From positions 124,001 to 188,000 of the forward strand of contig NZ_JBNAFU010000001.1 of NCBI RefSeq assembly GCF_049800835.1: DNA of 64,000 nt. The letters are read 5' to 3'. Positions within the stretch are counted from its first letter, which is position 1, and each line of letters begins with the position of its first letter. The stretch comes from Dinoroseobacter sp049800835 (lineage in GTDB: Bacteria > Pseudomonadota > Alphaproteobacteria > Rhodobacterales > Rhodobacteraceae). Under the pieces are notes generated by a model. The model had not been told where the DNA came from, made no database searches, and saw only the letters and a program-made list of their open reading frames with translations. Below, one piece after another: positions 8,689 through 18,694 of this stretch. A program made the translations under genes and the position numbers.

Positions 8689-11153
8689 TTCGCGGCCGGG
8701 ATCAGTTGCGTGATCCCGATGGCACCCGCGCGGGCCAGATCAGGATCAAGGGACATCGGAATATACTCGCCGCGCCGCCACAACTCGCCCAAATCATCAT
8801 AATGCCGGGACAGGGGATGACCCGATTGCCCGGTCGCCGTTATGAATACCGAACTGTCGGGGTCGGCAAAGTCATAGACCCCTCTGTAACTGCTGCCATC
8901 TCCGCTTTGCCATGGGTTCGGGCCCGTGCCAGCGCTCAGGCCGCGATTGAGCGTGAAATCCCCGCCGGAGGTCGACTGGCGTATATTCACGATCGCGCCG
9001 AGGAACGCGATATCGCCGAGGACCGGATGATCATGCGCGGCTTCGTGCGCGTCGCCCCAGCGCCATGCCGTGATGCCACCGCCATTGCGCTCCCGAAGGG
9101 TCAATAGCGCTTCGTCCAGCGCGGCGCGTGCCTGATCCTGACAGGTTTCCTGCGCGACCGACTGGATGACATCACACCAGACCGCAGCGCCCTCCACGTC
9201 GCGGAACACACGTTCGAGGAACAGCGGTTCCACATGGGTGAAGGCTCCGGCGAGCGGGCCTAACTCGTCACGGATCAACCGATCCTGAAGCGTTTTCATC
9301 CACTGTGCATAGATCAGCGGTTCCGGCAGGTGCTCGGACATCTCGCCATTCCATTCGGCCAGCAGATCAAGCGCGGTCTTGCGGGCGCGTTCCACCGTGC
9401 CTTGCGGGGCAGCCTCTGAAGTGAACCACAGATCCCGCGCAACCAGCGGCAGAAGCGTGCGTGCGGCGGGGCTGACGGTGTCGAGTTGTGCCTCCACAAA
9501 GCTTTCACGGGTGTGAACCGGACGCGCCGACATCAGCCGCTGCCAGCGCTGGATGCGTTGCGTGTCGCCCCAGTCGAACGAGATGTGTAGCGGGAACGGG
9601 CGGTCGATGATCTTGTTGTTCGTGTTGCCCAGCAAGCCGCTTTCGGGATTGCGGGTTTCGGGGTTGGCCGCATAGCCCATGGCGCCTTGCCAGCGGTTCT
9701 CCGGGCGCCAGCCCGGTGTGGGCAGCCGGCCGAGGCTTTGGTGGCGCACCGACCGTCGGGGCAGGGCGCCCACCAACTTGTGGGCAATCCCGTCCTCTCC
9801 GGCGATCATCAGGTTTTGCGACGGCGCCACGAACCGCTCTGCAATCCTGAGCGCATCGTCAAGTGTTCCCGCGCGCATCAAACCGATGGCCGCATCCATG
9901 GAGGTGTCCGCCGGGCTGAGCGCGGTCCAGCTCAGCGCCGCGACATGCCCTGGCGGAGTGATGGTGGCCAGATCGTACTGTTCGCCCGTCAGGATCGGTC
10001 CGTTGTCGCTCCAGCGCCGGGTGATCGTCACGGGTGGCGCGTCCTTCACCCGGATGACGGTGCGACGCGTTTCGAACGGCTTGTATCCGTCCGGGGTCTG
10101 GTACTCTTCGGGATTGTCGGGGTTCAGGCGTTCCAGCAAGACATCCTGATCGTCCGCATAGGACGACGTCAGCCCCCAACCGAGCCGATCCGAACGCCCC
10201 GTCAGAATCGCCGGAATGCCCGGGATGGTGCCTCCGATCACGCCGCCAGAAGAAAGCTCCAGCCGGGCCAGATACCAAAGGGACGGTGCGGTGAATTGCA
10301 AGTGCGGGTCATTGGCCAGAAGGGCACCGCCCGCGGTCGATCTGCTGGCATCCGCGGCCCAGACATTCGATGCGCCCGCTGTCACCCTGTTCTGCACCGG
10401 CGACATGGGAGGGGGCTGTGTCACCGGACCCATCGCCTGGCGCGCATCGAGCGTCGGGAAAAGCTGCGCGAAGTCTTCCAGAGCGACGATGCCATCTCCG
10501 GGCGCATCCGGCATCAGATCGGCCACCCGCTCCGGTCCCACGGTCAGCGAGAGGCGGGCGCGGAGGACCTCTGTCGGCAGGTGCGTGCTCAGTTGCAGCG
10601 CCATCAGCTTTATCAGAACGACGGAATCCGCCGGTTGCCATGGCGCGATTTCAGGCGTGAATAGCCAGAACTCCGGCGCACCGCGGCCCAAGGCGCGCGT
10701 GTTGACCTCCTCTACCCGGGCGTTCACACCGCGCGCGTATGCCTCAAGCGCGGCTCGGGTATCGGGCTGCAAGGCTGCAACGGAGCTTTGCGCGAGTGTA
10801 TAGAAATCGAACCGGCGCAGCAGGTCGTCGATTGGCAAGGTGCGTGTCCCGAACACTTCCGACAAGCGGCCTTGCGCGGTTCGGCGCAGCATCAAAAGCT
10901 GCCACAGTCGGTCCTGGGCATGGGCATAGCCAAGGCCAAAGAACACGTCATCGTCGGAGTCAGCGAAAATATGGGGCACATTGTGCGTGTCCCGAACTAT
11001 TTCCACCGGGGCATCAAGGCCGCGCGCGGTGTGGCGTGCGTCGTAGTCCGGGAGTGACCGGCTGGCAAAGTAATAGGCCCCCATGCCCGCGAACCCGAGC
11101 AAGGCCAGAGCGGTGATCAAACCGCGAAAAAGCCAGCGAAACAAGCGCGCCAT
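8685..11153 (-). CDS. Penicillin acylase family protein (Ntn-hydrolase)
   Basis: 822-residue precursor of the penicillin/AHL/cyclic-peptide amidase family. An N-terminal hydrophobic segment (about residues 9-28) targets it to the membrane or periplasm. The family matures by autocleavage, making the Ser of GASNVWAAD (Ser262) the nucleophile; upstream is the alpha-chain motif GYAHAQDRLWQLL. Members cleave amides such as beta-lactams or acyl-homoserine lactones, and the substrate here cannot be read from sequence. Its stop interlocks with that of hflX (CTAG, 8685-8688). The neighbouring SYLF lipoprotein lies 66 bases upstream on the same strand. Confidence 0.92.
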   Translation of the reverse strand: MARLFRWLFRGLITALALLGFAGMGAYYFASRSLPDYDARHTARGLDAPVEIVRDTHNVPHIFADSDDDVFFGLGYAHAQDRLWQLLMLRRTAQGRLSEVFGTRTLPIDDLLRRFDFYTLAQSSVAALQPDTRAALEAYARGVNARVEEVNTRALGRGAPEFWLFTPEIAPWQPADSVVLIKLMALQLSTHLPTEVLRARLSLTVGPERVADLMPDAPGDGIVALEDFAQLFPTLDARQAMGPVTQPPPMSPVQNRVTAGASNVWAADASRSTAGGALLANDPHLQFTAPSLWYLARLELSSGGVIGGTIPGIPAILTGRSDRLGWGLTSSYADDQDVLLERLNPDNPEEYQTPDGYKPFETRRTVIRVKDAPPVTITRRWSDNGPILTGEQYDLATITPPGHVAALSWTALSPADTSMDAAIGLMRAGTLDDALRIAERFVAPSQNLMIAGEDGIAHKLVGALPRRSVRHQSLGRLPTPGWRPENRWQGAMGYAANPETRNPESGLLGNTNNKIIDRPFPLHISFDWGDTQRIQRWQRLMSARPVHTRESFVEAQLDTVSPAARTLLPLVARDLWFTSEAAPQGTVERARKTALDLLAEWNGEMSEHLPEPLIYAQWMKTLQDRLIRDELGPLAGAFTHVEPLFLERVFRDVEGAAVWCDVIQSVAQETCQDQARAALDEALLTLRERNGGGITAWRWGDAHEAAHDHPVLGDIAFLGAIVNIRQSTSGGDFTLNRGLSAGTGPNPWQSGDGSSYRGVYDFADPDSSVFITATGQSGHPLSRHYDDLGELWRRGEYIPMSLDPDLARAGAIGITQLIPAAN

Positions 11154-11219
11154 TCAGGTCATGCCCCCTGTCGCGCCCCGGTGTCTGCCGAGGCGGCTGT
11201 TCTCACTGGCTGCGCGCTA

Positions 11220-11789
11220 TCAAGGGATAATGCGGTTGTAAACGGTCCCGTCGATCGAGGCCCCGCCGATCAGACCGGCCTGCCCGAAAACCACGCCGAT
11301 TACCGGGTCGACCGCAGTCAGGGTCTCGGCGCTGATCTGTTGGGCATTGTCCGCCATCGTCAGCTTCAGGTCGCCGCCTGCGGTCAGGCCCAGCCCGTTG
11401 CGGAAGTTCTGAAGCGCCTCTTCGGTCATGAAATAGATCGCATGGGCATATTGCTGTGCGCCGATCTGAACACCGAAGCTGGCCTGCGTGGCCTGATAGT
11501 AGTCAATCGTCGCGCCGCCAACCCGCAGCGCGCCGCGTCCATAGGCACCGCCGAACCCGAACGACGCTTCGGTCTGCAGCGGCATGACCAGAACACCGGC
11601 AGCTTTCTCGCCCAGTTCCCGCGCCCCGGGCACATCGCTGTCGAGAAAGGCCAGTGCGGCGTCAACACGTGTGTCTATTGTTGCCGCGCGCTGCGCGCTG
11701 CCGGACACGGAATTACAGCCCGCAAGGGCTAGTGCGGATGCGCCCATGGCGACCATCGCCGCCCGACGCGAAAACAGGGGAGAAGTCAT
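11220..11789 (-). CDS. SYLF/Ysc84-domain lipoprotein
   Basis: 189 residues with a signal sequence containing an Arg-Arg pair and a lipobox ending at Cys25 (LALAGC). The rest matches the SYLF (Ysc84-like) lipid-binding fold: AAGVLVMP, FGFGGAYGRGAL, a central glycine-rich beta region and GQAGLIGGASIDGT near the end. It is presumably anchored in the envelope. The physiological role in bacteria is unclear. It may share a transcript with the acylase gene downstream. Confidence 0.82.
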   Translation of the reverse strand: MTSPLFSRRAAMVAMGASALALAGCNSVSGSAQRAATIDTRVDAALAFLDSDVPGARELGEKAAGVLVMPLQTEASFGFGGAYGRGALRVGGATIDYYQATQASFGVQIGAQQYAHAIYFMTEEALQNFRNGLGLTAGGDLKLTMADNAQQISAETLTAVDPVIGVVFGQAGLIGGASIDGTVYNRIIP

Positions 11790-11881
11790 ATGCTCGAACT
11801 CTCAATTGTGTGGCAGGGCACTCCGGCCCCTTTATACGGTACTGTAAACCACCCGTGGGGGGCTGTCACCCGTTCACGCGG

Positions 11882-12886
11882 TCACAGAACCCCATCACGC
11901 AATTTTTGCGCAACTTCCGGCGCAAAATACGTGAGAATTCCGTCGCAGCCGGCGCGTTTGAACCCCAGCAGCGACTCAGCCATCACCTTGTCGCCATCGA
12001 TCCAGCCGTTTTGTGCGGCTGCCTTGATCATCGCGTATTCGCCGGAGACCTGATAGGCATAGGTCGGAACACCAAACGCGTCTTTTACCCGGCGGCAGAT
12101 ATCCAGATACGGCATGCCCGGTTTGACCATGACCATATCCGCCCCTTCGAGAAGGTCGCGTTCGATTAGGCGCAGTGCTTCGTTCGTGTTGCCCGGGTCC
12201 ATCTGGTAAGTCTTCTTGTCGCCCTTCAATGCGCCCGACGCGCCAACCGCATCGCGAAATGGGCCGTAGAAGGCCGACGCGTACTTGGCCGCATAGCTCA
12301 TGATCGTCACATCCCGGTGGCCGTTGGCCTCCAGCACCGCGCGCATCGCGCCGATGCGCCCGTCCATCATGTCCGACGGGCCGAGAATGTCCGCACCGGC
12401 CTCGGCCTGCGCCAGCGCCATCTTGGCCAGTGCCTGCACCGTTTCATCGTTCAGGATCACGCCATCGCGGACAAATCCGTCATGCCCGTTGATGTTGTAC
12501 GGATCCAGCGCAACGTCCGTCATCACCGCAATCTCAGGCACCGCCGCCTTGATCGCCCGGATTGCCCGGTTGGACAGGTTGTTTTCGTCCCACGCCTCGG
12601 CGCAGTCCTCCGTCTTGAGCGCAGAGTCGATATAGGGAAAGATACAGATTGCCGGGATGCCGAGCGCTGCGGCGCGTTCTGCGGCCTTCACCGCGCCATC
12701 GACCGTTACGCGGTCCACTCCGGGCATGGAGGCCACCGGACCTGCACCTTCGGCTTCCGAAACGAAGATCGGCCAGATCAGGTCCTCTACCGTGAGGGTG
12801 TGTTCGCGCGCCAACCCGCGCAGGGCCGCGTTCTTGCGCATGCGACGAAAGCGGGCATGAGGGAAGGGGGCTTGGGTCGGGCGCAT
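11882..12886 (-). CDS. hemB: Delta-aminolevulinic acid dehydratase (porphobilinogen synthase)
   Basis: Condenses two 5-aminolevulinate molecules to porphobilinogen in the heme and chlorophyll pathway. 334 residues from ATG 12886. An in-frame GTG at 12916 would add ten residues, but the family begins with the RPTQAPFP-type sequence. The two active-site lysines are K201 (SYAAKYAS) and K255 (VKPGMPY), the latter forming the Schiff base. The segment DVALDPYNINGHDGF has Asp/Ala in place of the zinc-binding cysteines, so this is the non-zinc (Mg/K-type) form common in alphaproteobacteria. Confidence 0.96.
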   Translation of the reverse strand: MRPTQAPFPHARFRRMRKNAALRGLAREHTLTVEDLIWPIFVSEAEGAGPVASMPGVDRVTVDGAVKAAERAAALGIPAICIFPYIDSALKTEDCAEAWDENNLSNRAIRAIKAAVPEIAVMTDVALDPYNINGHDGFVRDGVILNDETVQALAKMALAQAEAGADILGPSDMMDGRIGAMRAVLEANGHRDVTIMSYAAKYASAFYGPFRDAVGASGALKGDKKTYQMDPGNTNEALRLIERDLLEGADMVMVKPGMPYLDICRRVKDAFGVPTYAYQVSGEYAMIKAAAQNGWIDGDKVMAESLLGFKRAGCDGILTYFAPEVAQKLRDGVL

Positions 12887-12973
12887 GGTTTTGCCTTGAT
12901 CGCTATTGTTTTTCACTGGGTGACACGGTTTTAACCCTATCTCAAGGCTGGAACTCTCCGAAGCGCGGTCCTA

Positions 12974-13537
12974 ATGTCTGCGCGGCAAACCAGACCGGAC
13001 GTGCTCGTGGACCTGACAATCGCTGCAACTGAAATCATCGACATGCGGTCGTTCTCCAGCATGTGGTTCTGGATCACGCTGGCGGTGTTCTGGTCGGCGA
13101 TGAGCCACTACGCGGTGGGCGTGCCTTACGACATGGTTCAGCGCGCCTTTCGCCGAAATGACGAACAGGCGTGGCGCGATCTGGAGGCGCTGGCGCGGAT
13201 CAACGCTCGGCGTCTGCTGGTTATCGGGTCAAGCGCGGGTGTGTTCGTGGCCGGGTTTGCGGGGTTTTTGTTAACCACGCTGCTGGTGCTTGGGTTCTTC
13301 TACCGGGTGGAGTTCTTTCAGGCCGCGTTCATGATCGCGTTTCCCTTCGCGCTGGTCGGGCTCTTGTCCCAACGTACGGCCCGCCTGATCCTAGAGGTGC
13401 AGCCCGAAGGCCCGGACCTTGCGCGAGGACTGCGCAGGCACCGGTTTTACGTGCAACTGATCGGGATGGTCTCGATCCTCGTGACCGCGTTCTGGGGCGT
13501 GTTCCATGTGCTCAGCACGGGCGTTCTGGGCAATTAG
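12974..13537 (+). CDS. Conserved membrane protein upstream of mfd
   Basis: 187 residues with about four hydrophobic segments (roughly 28-46, 82-107, 110-128 and 157-180) and a basic loop after the first. The motif IDMRSFSSMWFWI suggests the native start may be GTG 13007 (a short soluble stretch before IDMRSFS) rather than ATG 12974. I recall similar proteins in Rhodobacterales labelled 'component of SufBCD complex', but nothing in the sequence supports an Fe-S role. Only 47 bases separate it from mfd, so they may be co-transcribed. Function unknown. Confidence 0.7.
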   Translation: MSARQTRPDVLVDLTIAATEIIDMRSFSSMWFWITLAVFWSAMSHYAVGVPYDMVQRAFRRNDEQAWRDLEALARINARRLLVIGSSAGVFVAGFAGFLLTTLLVLGFFYRVEFFQAAFMIAFPFALVGLLSQRTARLILEVQPEGPDLARGLRRHRFYVQLIGMVSILVTAFWGVFHVLSTGVLGN

Positions 13538-13584
13538 GCCCGCAGCCGGTTGACACGAGGACTGTTCCGCGTAGGTCACGGCGC

Positions 13585-16500
13585 ATGACTGTTCCGCCCC
13601 CCGATCATGTGACCGTTTCCGGCGTTCCCGAAGGCTATGACGCGCAGGTTCTTGCGCGGGAACTTTCCCGCGCCGAAGCCCCGGTGTTGTTTGTTGCGCG
13701 CGATGACAAGCGGCTTGCAGCTATGGAGCAGGCCTTGGACGTGACGCGTCCCGACTTGCCACGCCTGATCTTTCCCGCATGGGATTGTCTGCCCTACGAT
13801 CGCTCGTCGCCAAATCCGGACCTGTCAGCAGCGCGCATGGCGACACTGGCGGCGCTGGCGCAAGGCGCAGTGCCGGGTCCGTTTGTTGTCCTAACCACCC
13901 TGAACGCGCTCTTGCAGAAGATTCCCGCCCGCGCGGTGCTGCAGGAGGCCAGCTTTGTCGCTGATGTCGGCGGGCAGATCAACGAGGGCGCGTTGCGGAA
14001 TTTTCTGGTCCGCATGGGGTTTGTGCAGGCACCCACCGTCACCGAACCGGGCGACTACGCGATCCGGGGTGGCATCATCGATGTCTATTCCCCGGGGGAG
14101 GCCGGGCCCGTGCGGCTCGATCTCTTTGGCGACGTGCTGGATGGCGCGCGGCGGTTTGATCCGATCAGCCAGCGCACCACCGAAACGCTGGACCGCGTGG
14201 AACTGGCCCCTGTGTCGGAGGTCATTCTGGACGAGGCCGCGATCCGGAGGTTTCGCCAGAATTACCGGATCGAGTTCGGCGCGGCGGGCACGGATGACCC
14301 GCTTTACGAGGCGGTCAGCGCCGGGCGCAAGCACGCAGGCATGGAACACTGGTTGCCCTATTTCCACGACACGCTCGAAACCCTGCTGGACTATCTGCCG
14401 GATGCGGCGGTGGTGTTTGACGATCAGTCCCAAGCGGCCGAAGACGCGCGCTGGGAAGGCATCAAGGATCAATACGAAACGCGGCGTCACGCGCTGACCC
14501 AAAAGGGCCGCATCGACACCGTCTACAAACCGGTGCCGCCCGAGGCATTGTACCTGTCGCCCGATGCGACTGAGGCCACGCTACGAGACCGGCGGGTCCT
14601 GCGCCTGTCAGTGCTGCCGCAGGCCACCGGCCCCGGCGTGACGGATGCGGGCGCGCGGATCGGGCGATCCTTCGCGCCTGAGCGCCAAAGCGGGGACATA
14701 AACCTGTTCGAAGCCCTGGCCGACCACGTTCGGGCCAAACGCAAGGAGGCGCAGGTTGTCGTCGCCAGCTGGTCGGAGGGCGCGCGCGAGCGTCTGTCGG
14801 GGCTGCTGGAGGATCAGGAGATCGCGGACACGAAACCGATCGCCCGGCTTTCAGATGTGCCTGAGGGAACTGGGGGCGTCTTCCTGCTGGTCTGGCCGCT
14901 CGATCAGGGGTTCGAGGGGCGCGATGCGCGGGGCACACCGCTGGTCGTGATCTCGGAACAGGATGTTCTCGGCGACCGGCTGATCCGCAAGACCAAGCGC
15001 AAGCGCCGGGCGGAGAACTTCCTGCAGGAGGCCACAAGCCTCAGCGCGGGCGATCTGGTCGTGCATGTCGATCACGGTGTGGGTCTGTTCAAGGGCATGG
15101 AAACCGTTACCGCGATGGGCGCACCCCATGAATGCCTGTTGCTGGAATATGCGGGCGGTGACCGATTGTTCCTGCCGGTGGAAAACATCGAACTGCTCAG
15201 TCGTTTCGGACAGGAAACCGGACTGCTCGACAAGCTGGGTGGCGGCGCATGGCAGGCCAAGAAGGCCAGGCTTAAGGAACGCATCCGCGAGATGGCGGAC
15301 AAGCTGATCCGCATTGCTGCCGAACGCGCCCTGCGCCGTGCTCCGATGCTGGAGCCGCCCCCCGACATGTGGGAGGCGTTCTCCGCCCGCTTCCCCTATC
15401 AGGAGACCGACGATCAGCTGAACGCCATCGAAGACGTGCTGCGCGACCTGGGTGCCGGCACCCCGATGGATCGGCTGATCTGTGGCGATGTTGGCTTCGG
15501 CAAGACCGAAGTCGCGATGCGCGCGGCCTTTGTCGCGGCCCTGTCGGGCGTGCAGGTGGCGGTAATTGCGCCAACAACGTTGCTGGCGCGCCAGCATTTC
15601 AAGTCTTTCTCCGAACGCTTCCGGGGGTTTCCGCTGGAGGTGCGCGCGTTGTCCCGGTTTGTGTCGGCGAAAGAGGCTGCGGACACACGCAAGGGGATCG
15701 CCGCAGGCACGGTCGATATTGTCGTGGGCACCCACGCGTTGCTGGCCAAGCAGGTGCGGTTTCACAACCTCGGCCTGCTTGTCATTGACGAGGAGCAGAA
15801 ATTCGGCGTCACCCACAAGGAGCGGCTGAAGGAATTGCGCTCTGACGTGCATGTGTTGACGCTTACGGCCACTCCGATCCCGCGCACGTTGCAACTCAGC
15901 CTGTCTGGCGTGCGCGACCTGTCAATCATCGGCACACCGCCCGTCGACCGCTTGTCGATCCGAACTTATGTGCAGGAGTTTGACGGGGTCACGATCCGCG
16001 AGGCGCTGTTGCGCGAACACTATCGCGGCGGGCAGTCGTTCTTTGTCGTCCCGCGCATCAAGGACATTCCGGAGATCGAGGATTTCCTGCGCGATCAGGT
16101 GCCCGAAGTCAGTTTCATGGTGGCCCACGGCCGGATGGCGGCAGGCGAGCTCGATGACCGGATGAACGCGTTCTACGACGGCAAATACGACGTGCTGCTG
16201 GCCACGACGATCGTCGAATCCGGCCTCGATATCCCGACCGCGAACACGATGATCATTCACCGGGCCGATATGTTCGGACTGAGCCAGCTCTATCAGATCC
16301 GGGGCAGGGTGGGGCGCGCCAAGACCCGCGCCTATGCCTATCTGACCACCAAGCCGCGCAGCCCGCTGACCCCGCAGGCCGAAAAACGCCTGCGCGTGCT
16401 CGGCAGCCTCGACAGCCTCGGGGCGGGGTTCACGCTGGCCAGCCAGGACCTGGATATTCGCGGCGCGGGGAACCTGCTGGGCGAGGAGCAGTCCGGCCAG

Positions 16501-17061
16501 TTCCGCGATGTGGGGTTTGAGCTTTATCAATCCATGCTTGAGGAAGCGATCGGCAAGATCAAGGCCGGTCAGATGGAAGGTCTGACTGACGAGGATGGTC
16601 AATGGGCGCCGCAGATCAATCTGGGCGTGCCCGTTCTTATCCCCGAGGTCTATGTCCCGGATCTGGACGTCCGTCTCGGCCTCTATCGCCGTCTTTCGCA
16701 GCTGACCACCAAGGTGGAGCTCGAAGGGTTCGCCGCCGAACTGATCGACCGCTTCGGCAAGCTCCCGCGGGAGGTCAACACGCTGCTTCTGATCGTGCGC
16801 ATCAAGGCGGAGTGCAAGAAGGCCGGGATCGCGAAACTGGATGGCGGCCCGAAGGGCGCGACCGTGCAGTTCCACAATGACAAGTTTGCCAATCCGGCGG
16901 GCCTCGTGAGCTTCATCCAGGACCAGCGCGGACAGGCGAAGGTCAAGGACAACAAGATCATCGTGCGCCGCGACTGGGCGAAGGAGAGCGACCGTATAAA
17001 GGGGGCGTTTTCGATCGCGCGTGATCTGGCGAAGCAGGCGCGCGTTGCCGAGAAAGCCTAG
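13585..17061 (+). CDS. mfd: Transcription-repair coupling factor Mfd
   Basis: DNA translocase that removes stalled RNA polymerase and recruits UvrA. 1158 residues. Order: UvrB-like N-terminal modules, the RNA polymerase interaction domain (about 15,030-15,230), a RecG-like helicase pair with Walker A GDVGFGKTE and DEEQ box VIDEEQKFG, the TRG motif region, and the C-terminal D7 domain. ATG 13585 is chosen; the open frame extends further upstream but overlaps the preceding gene there. The stop interlocks with that of the convergent MFS gene (CTAG). Confidence 0.97.
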   Translation: MTVPPPDHVTVSGVPEGYDAQVLARELSRAEAPVLFVARDDKRLAAMEQALDVTRPDLPRLIFPAWDCLPYDRSSPNPDLSAARMATLAALAQGAVPGPFVVLTTLNALLQKIPARAVLQEASFVADVGGQINEGALRNFLVRMGFVQAPTVTEPGDYAIRGGIIDVYSPGEAGPVRLDLFGDVLDGARRFDPISQRTTETLDRVELAPVSEVILDEAAIRRFRQNYRIEFGAAGTDDPLYEAVSAGRKHAGMEHWLPYFHDTLETLLDYLPDAAVVFDDQSQAAEDARWEGIKDQYETRRHALTQKGRIDTVYKPVPPEALYLSPDATEATLRDRRVLRLSVLPQATGPGVTDAGARIGRSFAPERQSGDINLFEALADHVRAKRKEAQVVVASWSEGARERLSGLLEDQEIADTKPIARLSDVPEGTGGVFLLVWPLDQGFEGRDARGTPLVVISEQDVLGDRLIRKTKRKRRAENFLQEATSLSAGDLVVHVDHGVGLFKGMETVTAMGAPHECLLLEYAGGDRLFLPVENIELLSRFGQETGLLDKLGGGAWQAKKARLKERIREMADKLIRIAAERALRRAPMLEPPPDMWEAFSARFPYQETDDQLNAIEDVLRDLGAGTPMDRLICGDVGFGKTEVAMRAAFVAALSGVQVAVIAPTTLLARQHFKSFSERFRGFPLEVRALSRFVSAKEAADTRKGIAAGTVDIVVGTHALLAKQVRFHNLGLLVIDEEQKFGVTHKERLKELRSDVHVLTLTATPIPRTLQLSLSGVRDLSIIGTPPVDRLSIRTYVQEFDGVTIREALLREHYRGGQSFFVVPRIKDIPEIEDFLRDQVPEVSFMVAHGRMAAGELDDRMNAFYDGKYDVLLATTIVESGLDIPTANTMIIHRADMFGLSQLYQIRGRVGRAKTRAYAYLTTKPRSPLTPQAEKRLRVLGSLDSLGAGFTLASQDLDIRGAGNLLGEEQSGQFRDVGFELYQSMLEEAIGKIKAGQMEGLTDEDGQWAPQINLGVPVLIPEVYVPDLDVRLGLYRRLSQLTTKVELEGFAAELIDRFGKLPREVNTLLLIVRIKAECKKAGIAKLDGGPKGATVQFHNDKFANPAGLVSFIQDQRGQAKVKDNKIIVRRDWAKESDRIKGAFSIARDLAKQARVAEKA

Positions 17062-18266
17062 GCCGGAACCTCGTCCCGGCTGCCCAGTACCCGCATCACC
17101 CCGTAGCCGATCACGGCGAGAACACAAATTCCAAGTGCAATGGGCACCGGTGTTCCGTCAAACTGCAACCCAAGCGGAACCGCCAGCAGAACCGACCCCA
17201 CGGTGGCAATAGCGCCCACGACGGAGGCCGCCGTTCCGGCGATGTGGCCCATCGGTTCGAGGGCAATCGCATTCAGATTGCCGATTGTGAGGCCGACCAT
17301 GAAAAACACGCTGGTGTTCCAGGCCACATAGGCCGCGAAATATACAGGTTGCGGCAGGGCGAGTTGCGATATGGCGAGGAACGCGAGGACGCTGACGATC
17401 TGGAAGACAAGAGCACCGCGCACCATCTTGCGCATGCCCAATCGCACCACGACCCGGGCGTTCACAAGGCTGGACAGCGCGGCGATGATCGCAATCAGCG
17501 CGAACCACAGGGGAAACTCATTGCCACGTCCGAATGTCTGGTCGAAGGTCTGCTGTGTGGAGGACAGGATCGAAAACAGGCATCCCATGGCCAGTGTCTG
17601 CACGACGATCGTCAGCCGCAGGACGCGGTTTTCGAGAACCTCGCGCACGCTGCTTAGAAGACTGCGCGCCTGAAACGGGCGTCGGGCGGCCGGGGGCAAG
17701 GTCTCTGGCTGACGAAGCCAGAGCCAGAAGGCCGACAGAACCGAGAATGTGATGAAGGCTCCGAATATCCCGCGCCAGCCGGTCAGCGCCATGATCCCGG
17801 CGCCAATGCTGGGTGCGATGGCGGGGATCAGCGAAAACACCAGGAAAACGAACGACATGATCCGCGCCATCTGCCGCCCGGCATACAGATCCCGGACAAT
17901 GGCCACTGCAACAACCCGTGGCCCGGCCCCGCCAAGGCCTTGTATCACCCGCCCCGCCAGCGCCAGTTCCAGACTGGGGGCCGCCCAAGCCAGCGCCGCC
18001 CCCGCACAGTAAAGTACCGCTCCGCCAAGAATAACCGGTCGCCGCCCCAGTGCATCCGACAGCGGGCCTGCGAAAAGTGTGCCGATCCCCATGCCCAGAA
18101 CGAAGCTCGTGATGATTAGAGCGGCGCGATTGGGGGCCTCGGGTGTCAGGGCCAATGCGATCTCTGGCATCGCGGGCAGCATCGCATCGATCGAGAACGC
18201 GATGGTCGAAAACAACGCCGCGATCAGCGCGATGAATTCCGGCGGGGACAAGCGAGTGCGGGGCAT
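17058..18266 (-). CDS. Bcr/CflA-type MFS drug-resistance transporter
   Basis: 402 residues with about twelve transmembrane helices. The loop 2-3 motif GPLSDALGRRPVIL is the classic MFS motif A, and the N-terminal MLPAMPEIALAL and GAGPRVVAVAIVRDLYAG stretches resemble Bcr/CflA proton-driven exporters. Substrates cannot be deduced. The start is ATG 18266. Its stop overlaps that of mfd by four bases on the opposite strand. Confidence 0.9.
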   Translation of the reverse strand: MPRTRLSPPEFIALIAALFSTIAFSIDAMLPAMPEIALALTPEAPNRAALIITSFVLGMGIGTLFAGPLSDALGRRPVILGGAVLYCAGAALAWAAPSLELALAGRVIQGLGGAGPRVVAVAIVRDLYAGRQMARIMSFVFLVFSLIPAIAPSIGAGIMALTGWRGIFGAFITFSVLSAFWLWLRQPETLPPAARRPFQARSLLSSVREVLENRVLRLTIVVQTLAMGCLFSILSSTQQTFDQTFGRGNEFPLWFALIAIIAALSSLVNARVVVRLGMRKMVRGALVFQIVSVLAFLAISQLALPQPVYFAAYVAWNTSVFFMVGLTIGNLNAIALEPMGHIAGTAASVVGAIATVGSVLLAVPLGLQFDGTPVPIALGICVLAVIGYGVMRVLGSRDEVPA

Positions 18267-18382
18267 TTGTGGCGCTTACGCCTCGGGATGCGTGTGGTCA
18301 ATGCGCGCAGTTCGAAAAGCTGGCCTGCTATTTACCGACTAAAATAGTCAGATAATATTCTTAAACAGAAGGAACCTCCGTT

Positions 18383-18694
18383 ATGCCTCGGTTTACTACC
18401 CTTTTCACTGCCCTGGTTCTTCCCTGTTCGGCACTGGCCTCCGGTGCGGGCGATGTCGAACACGGCGGCACCAATTACCTGGCCAATGCCGTTTTCACCT
18501 ACGAGCTTTTCGAGGCAACGGTCGACCACGTCGATCTTGTGAACTGCCCTGTCGAGTTCGACCCTGACGCGGTATTCTGCCGGATGACTTTGGCCAGCGA
18601 GATGGCGAACGTTTTTGTATTCTCGTTCGATGACGCGCAGCCACCGCTGGCGGTAAAGAGCTACGATCTTGAAGGGGATTTTATGCCCTTCTAG
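18383..18694 (+). CDS. Small secreted protein of unknown function
   Basis: 103 residues. An N-terminal signal peptide (FTTLFTALVLPCSALASGA) with a likely AxA-type cleavage after residue 19-21. The mature part is acidic and has two cysteines (VNCPVEF and AVFCRM), which probably pair in the periplasm. Purine-rich AGAAGGA precedes ATG 18383. It sits between two genes of opposite strand and its stop interlocks with that of the FrnE-like gene (CTAG). No family recognised. Confidence 0.68.
   Translation: MPRFTTLFTALVLPCSALASGAGDVEHGGTNYLANAVFTYELFEATVDHVDLVNCPVEFDPDAVFCRMTLASEMANVFVFSFDDAQPPLAVKSYDLEGDFMPF

Noticed and set aside
12893..12907. FNR-like TTGAT half-site before hemB
   Set aside because: The second half does not match ATCAA, and it falls within the alternative start region.
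15922..17127. 401-codon open frame antisense to mfd
   Set aside because: Low-stop antisense frame in high-GC DNA; mfd on the other strand is certain.
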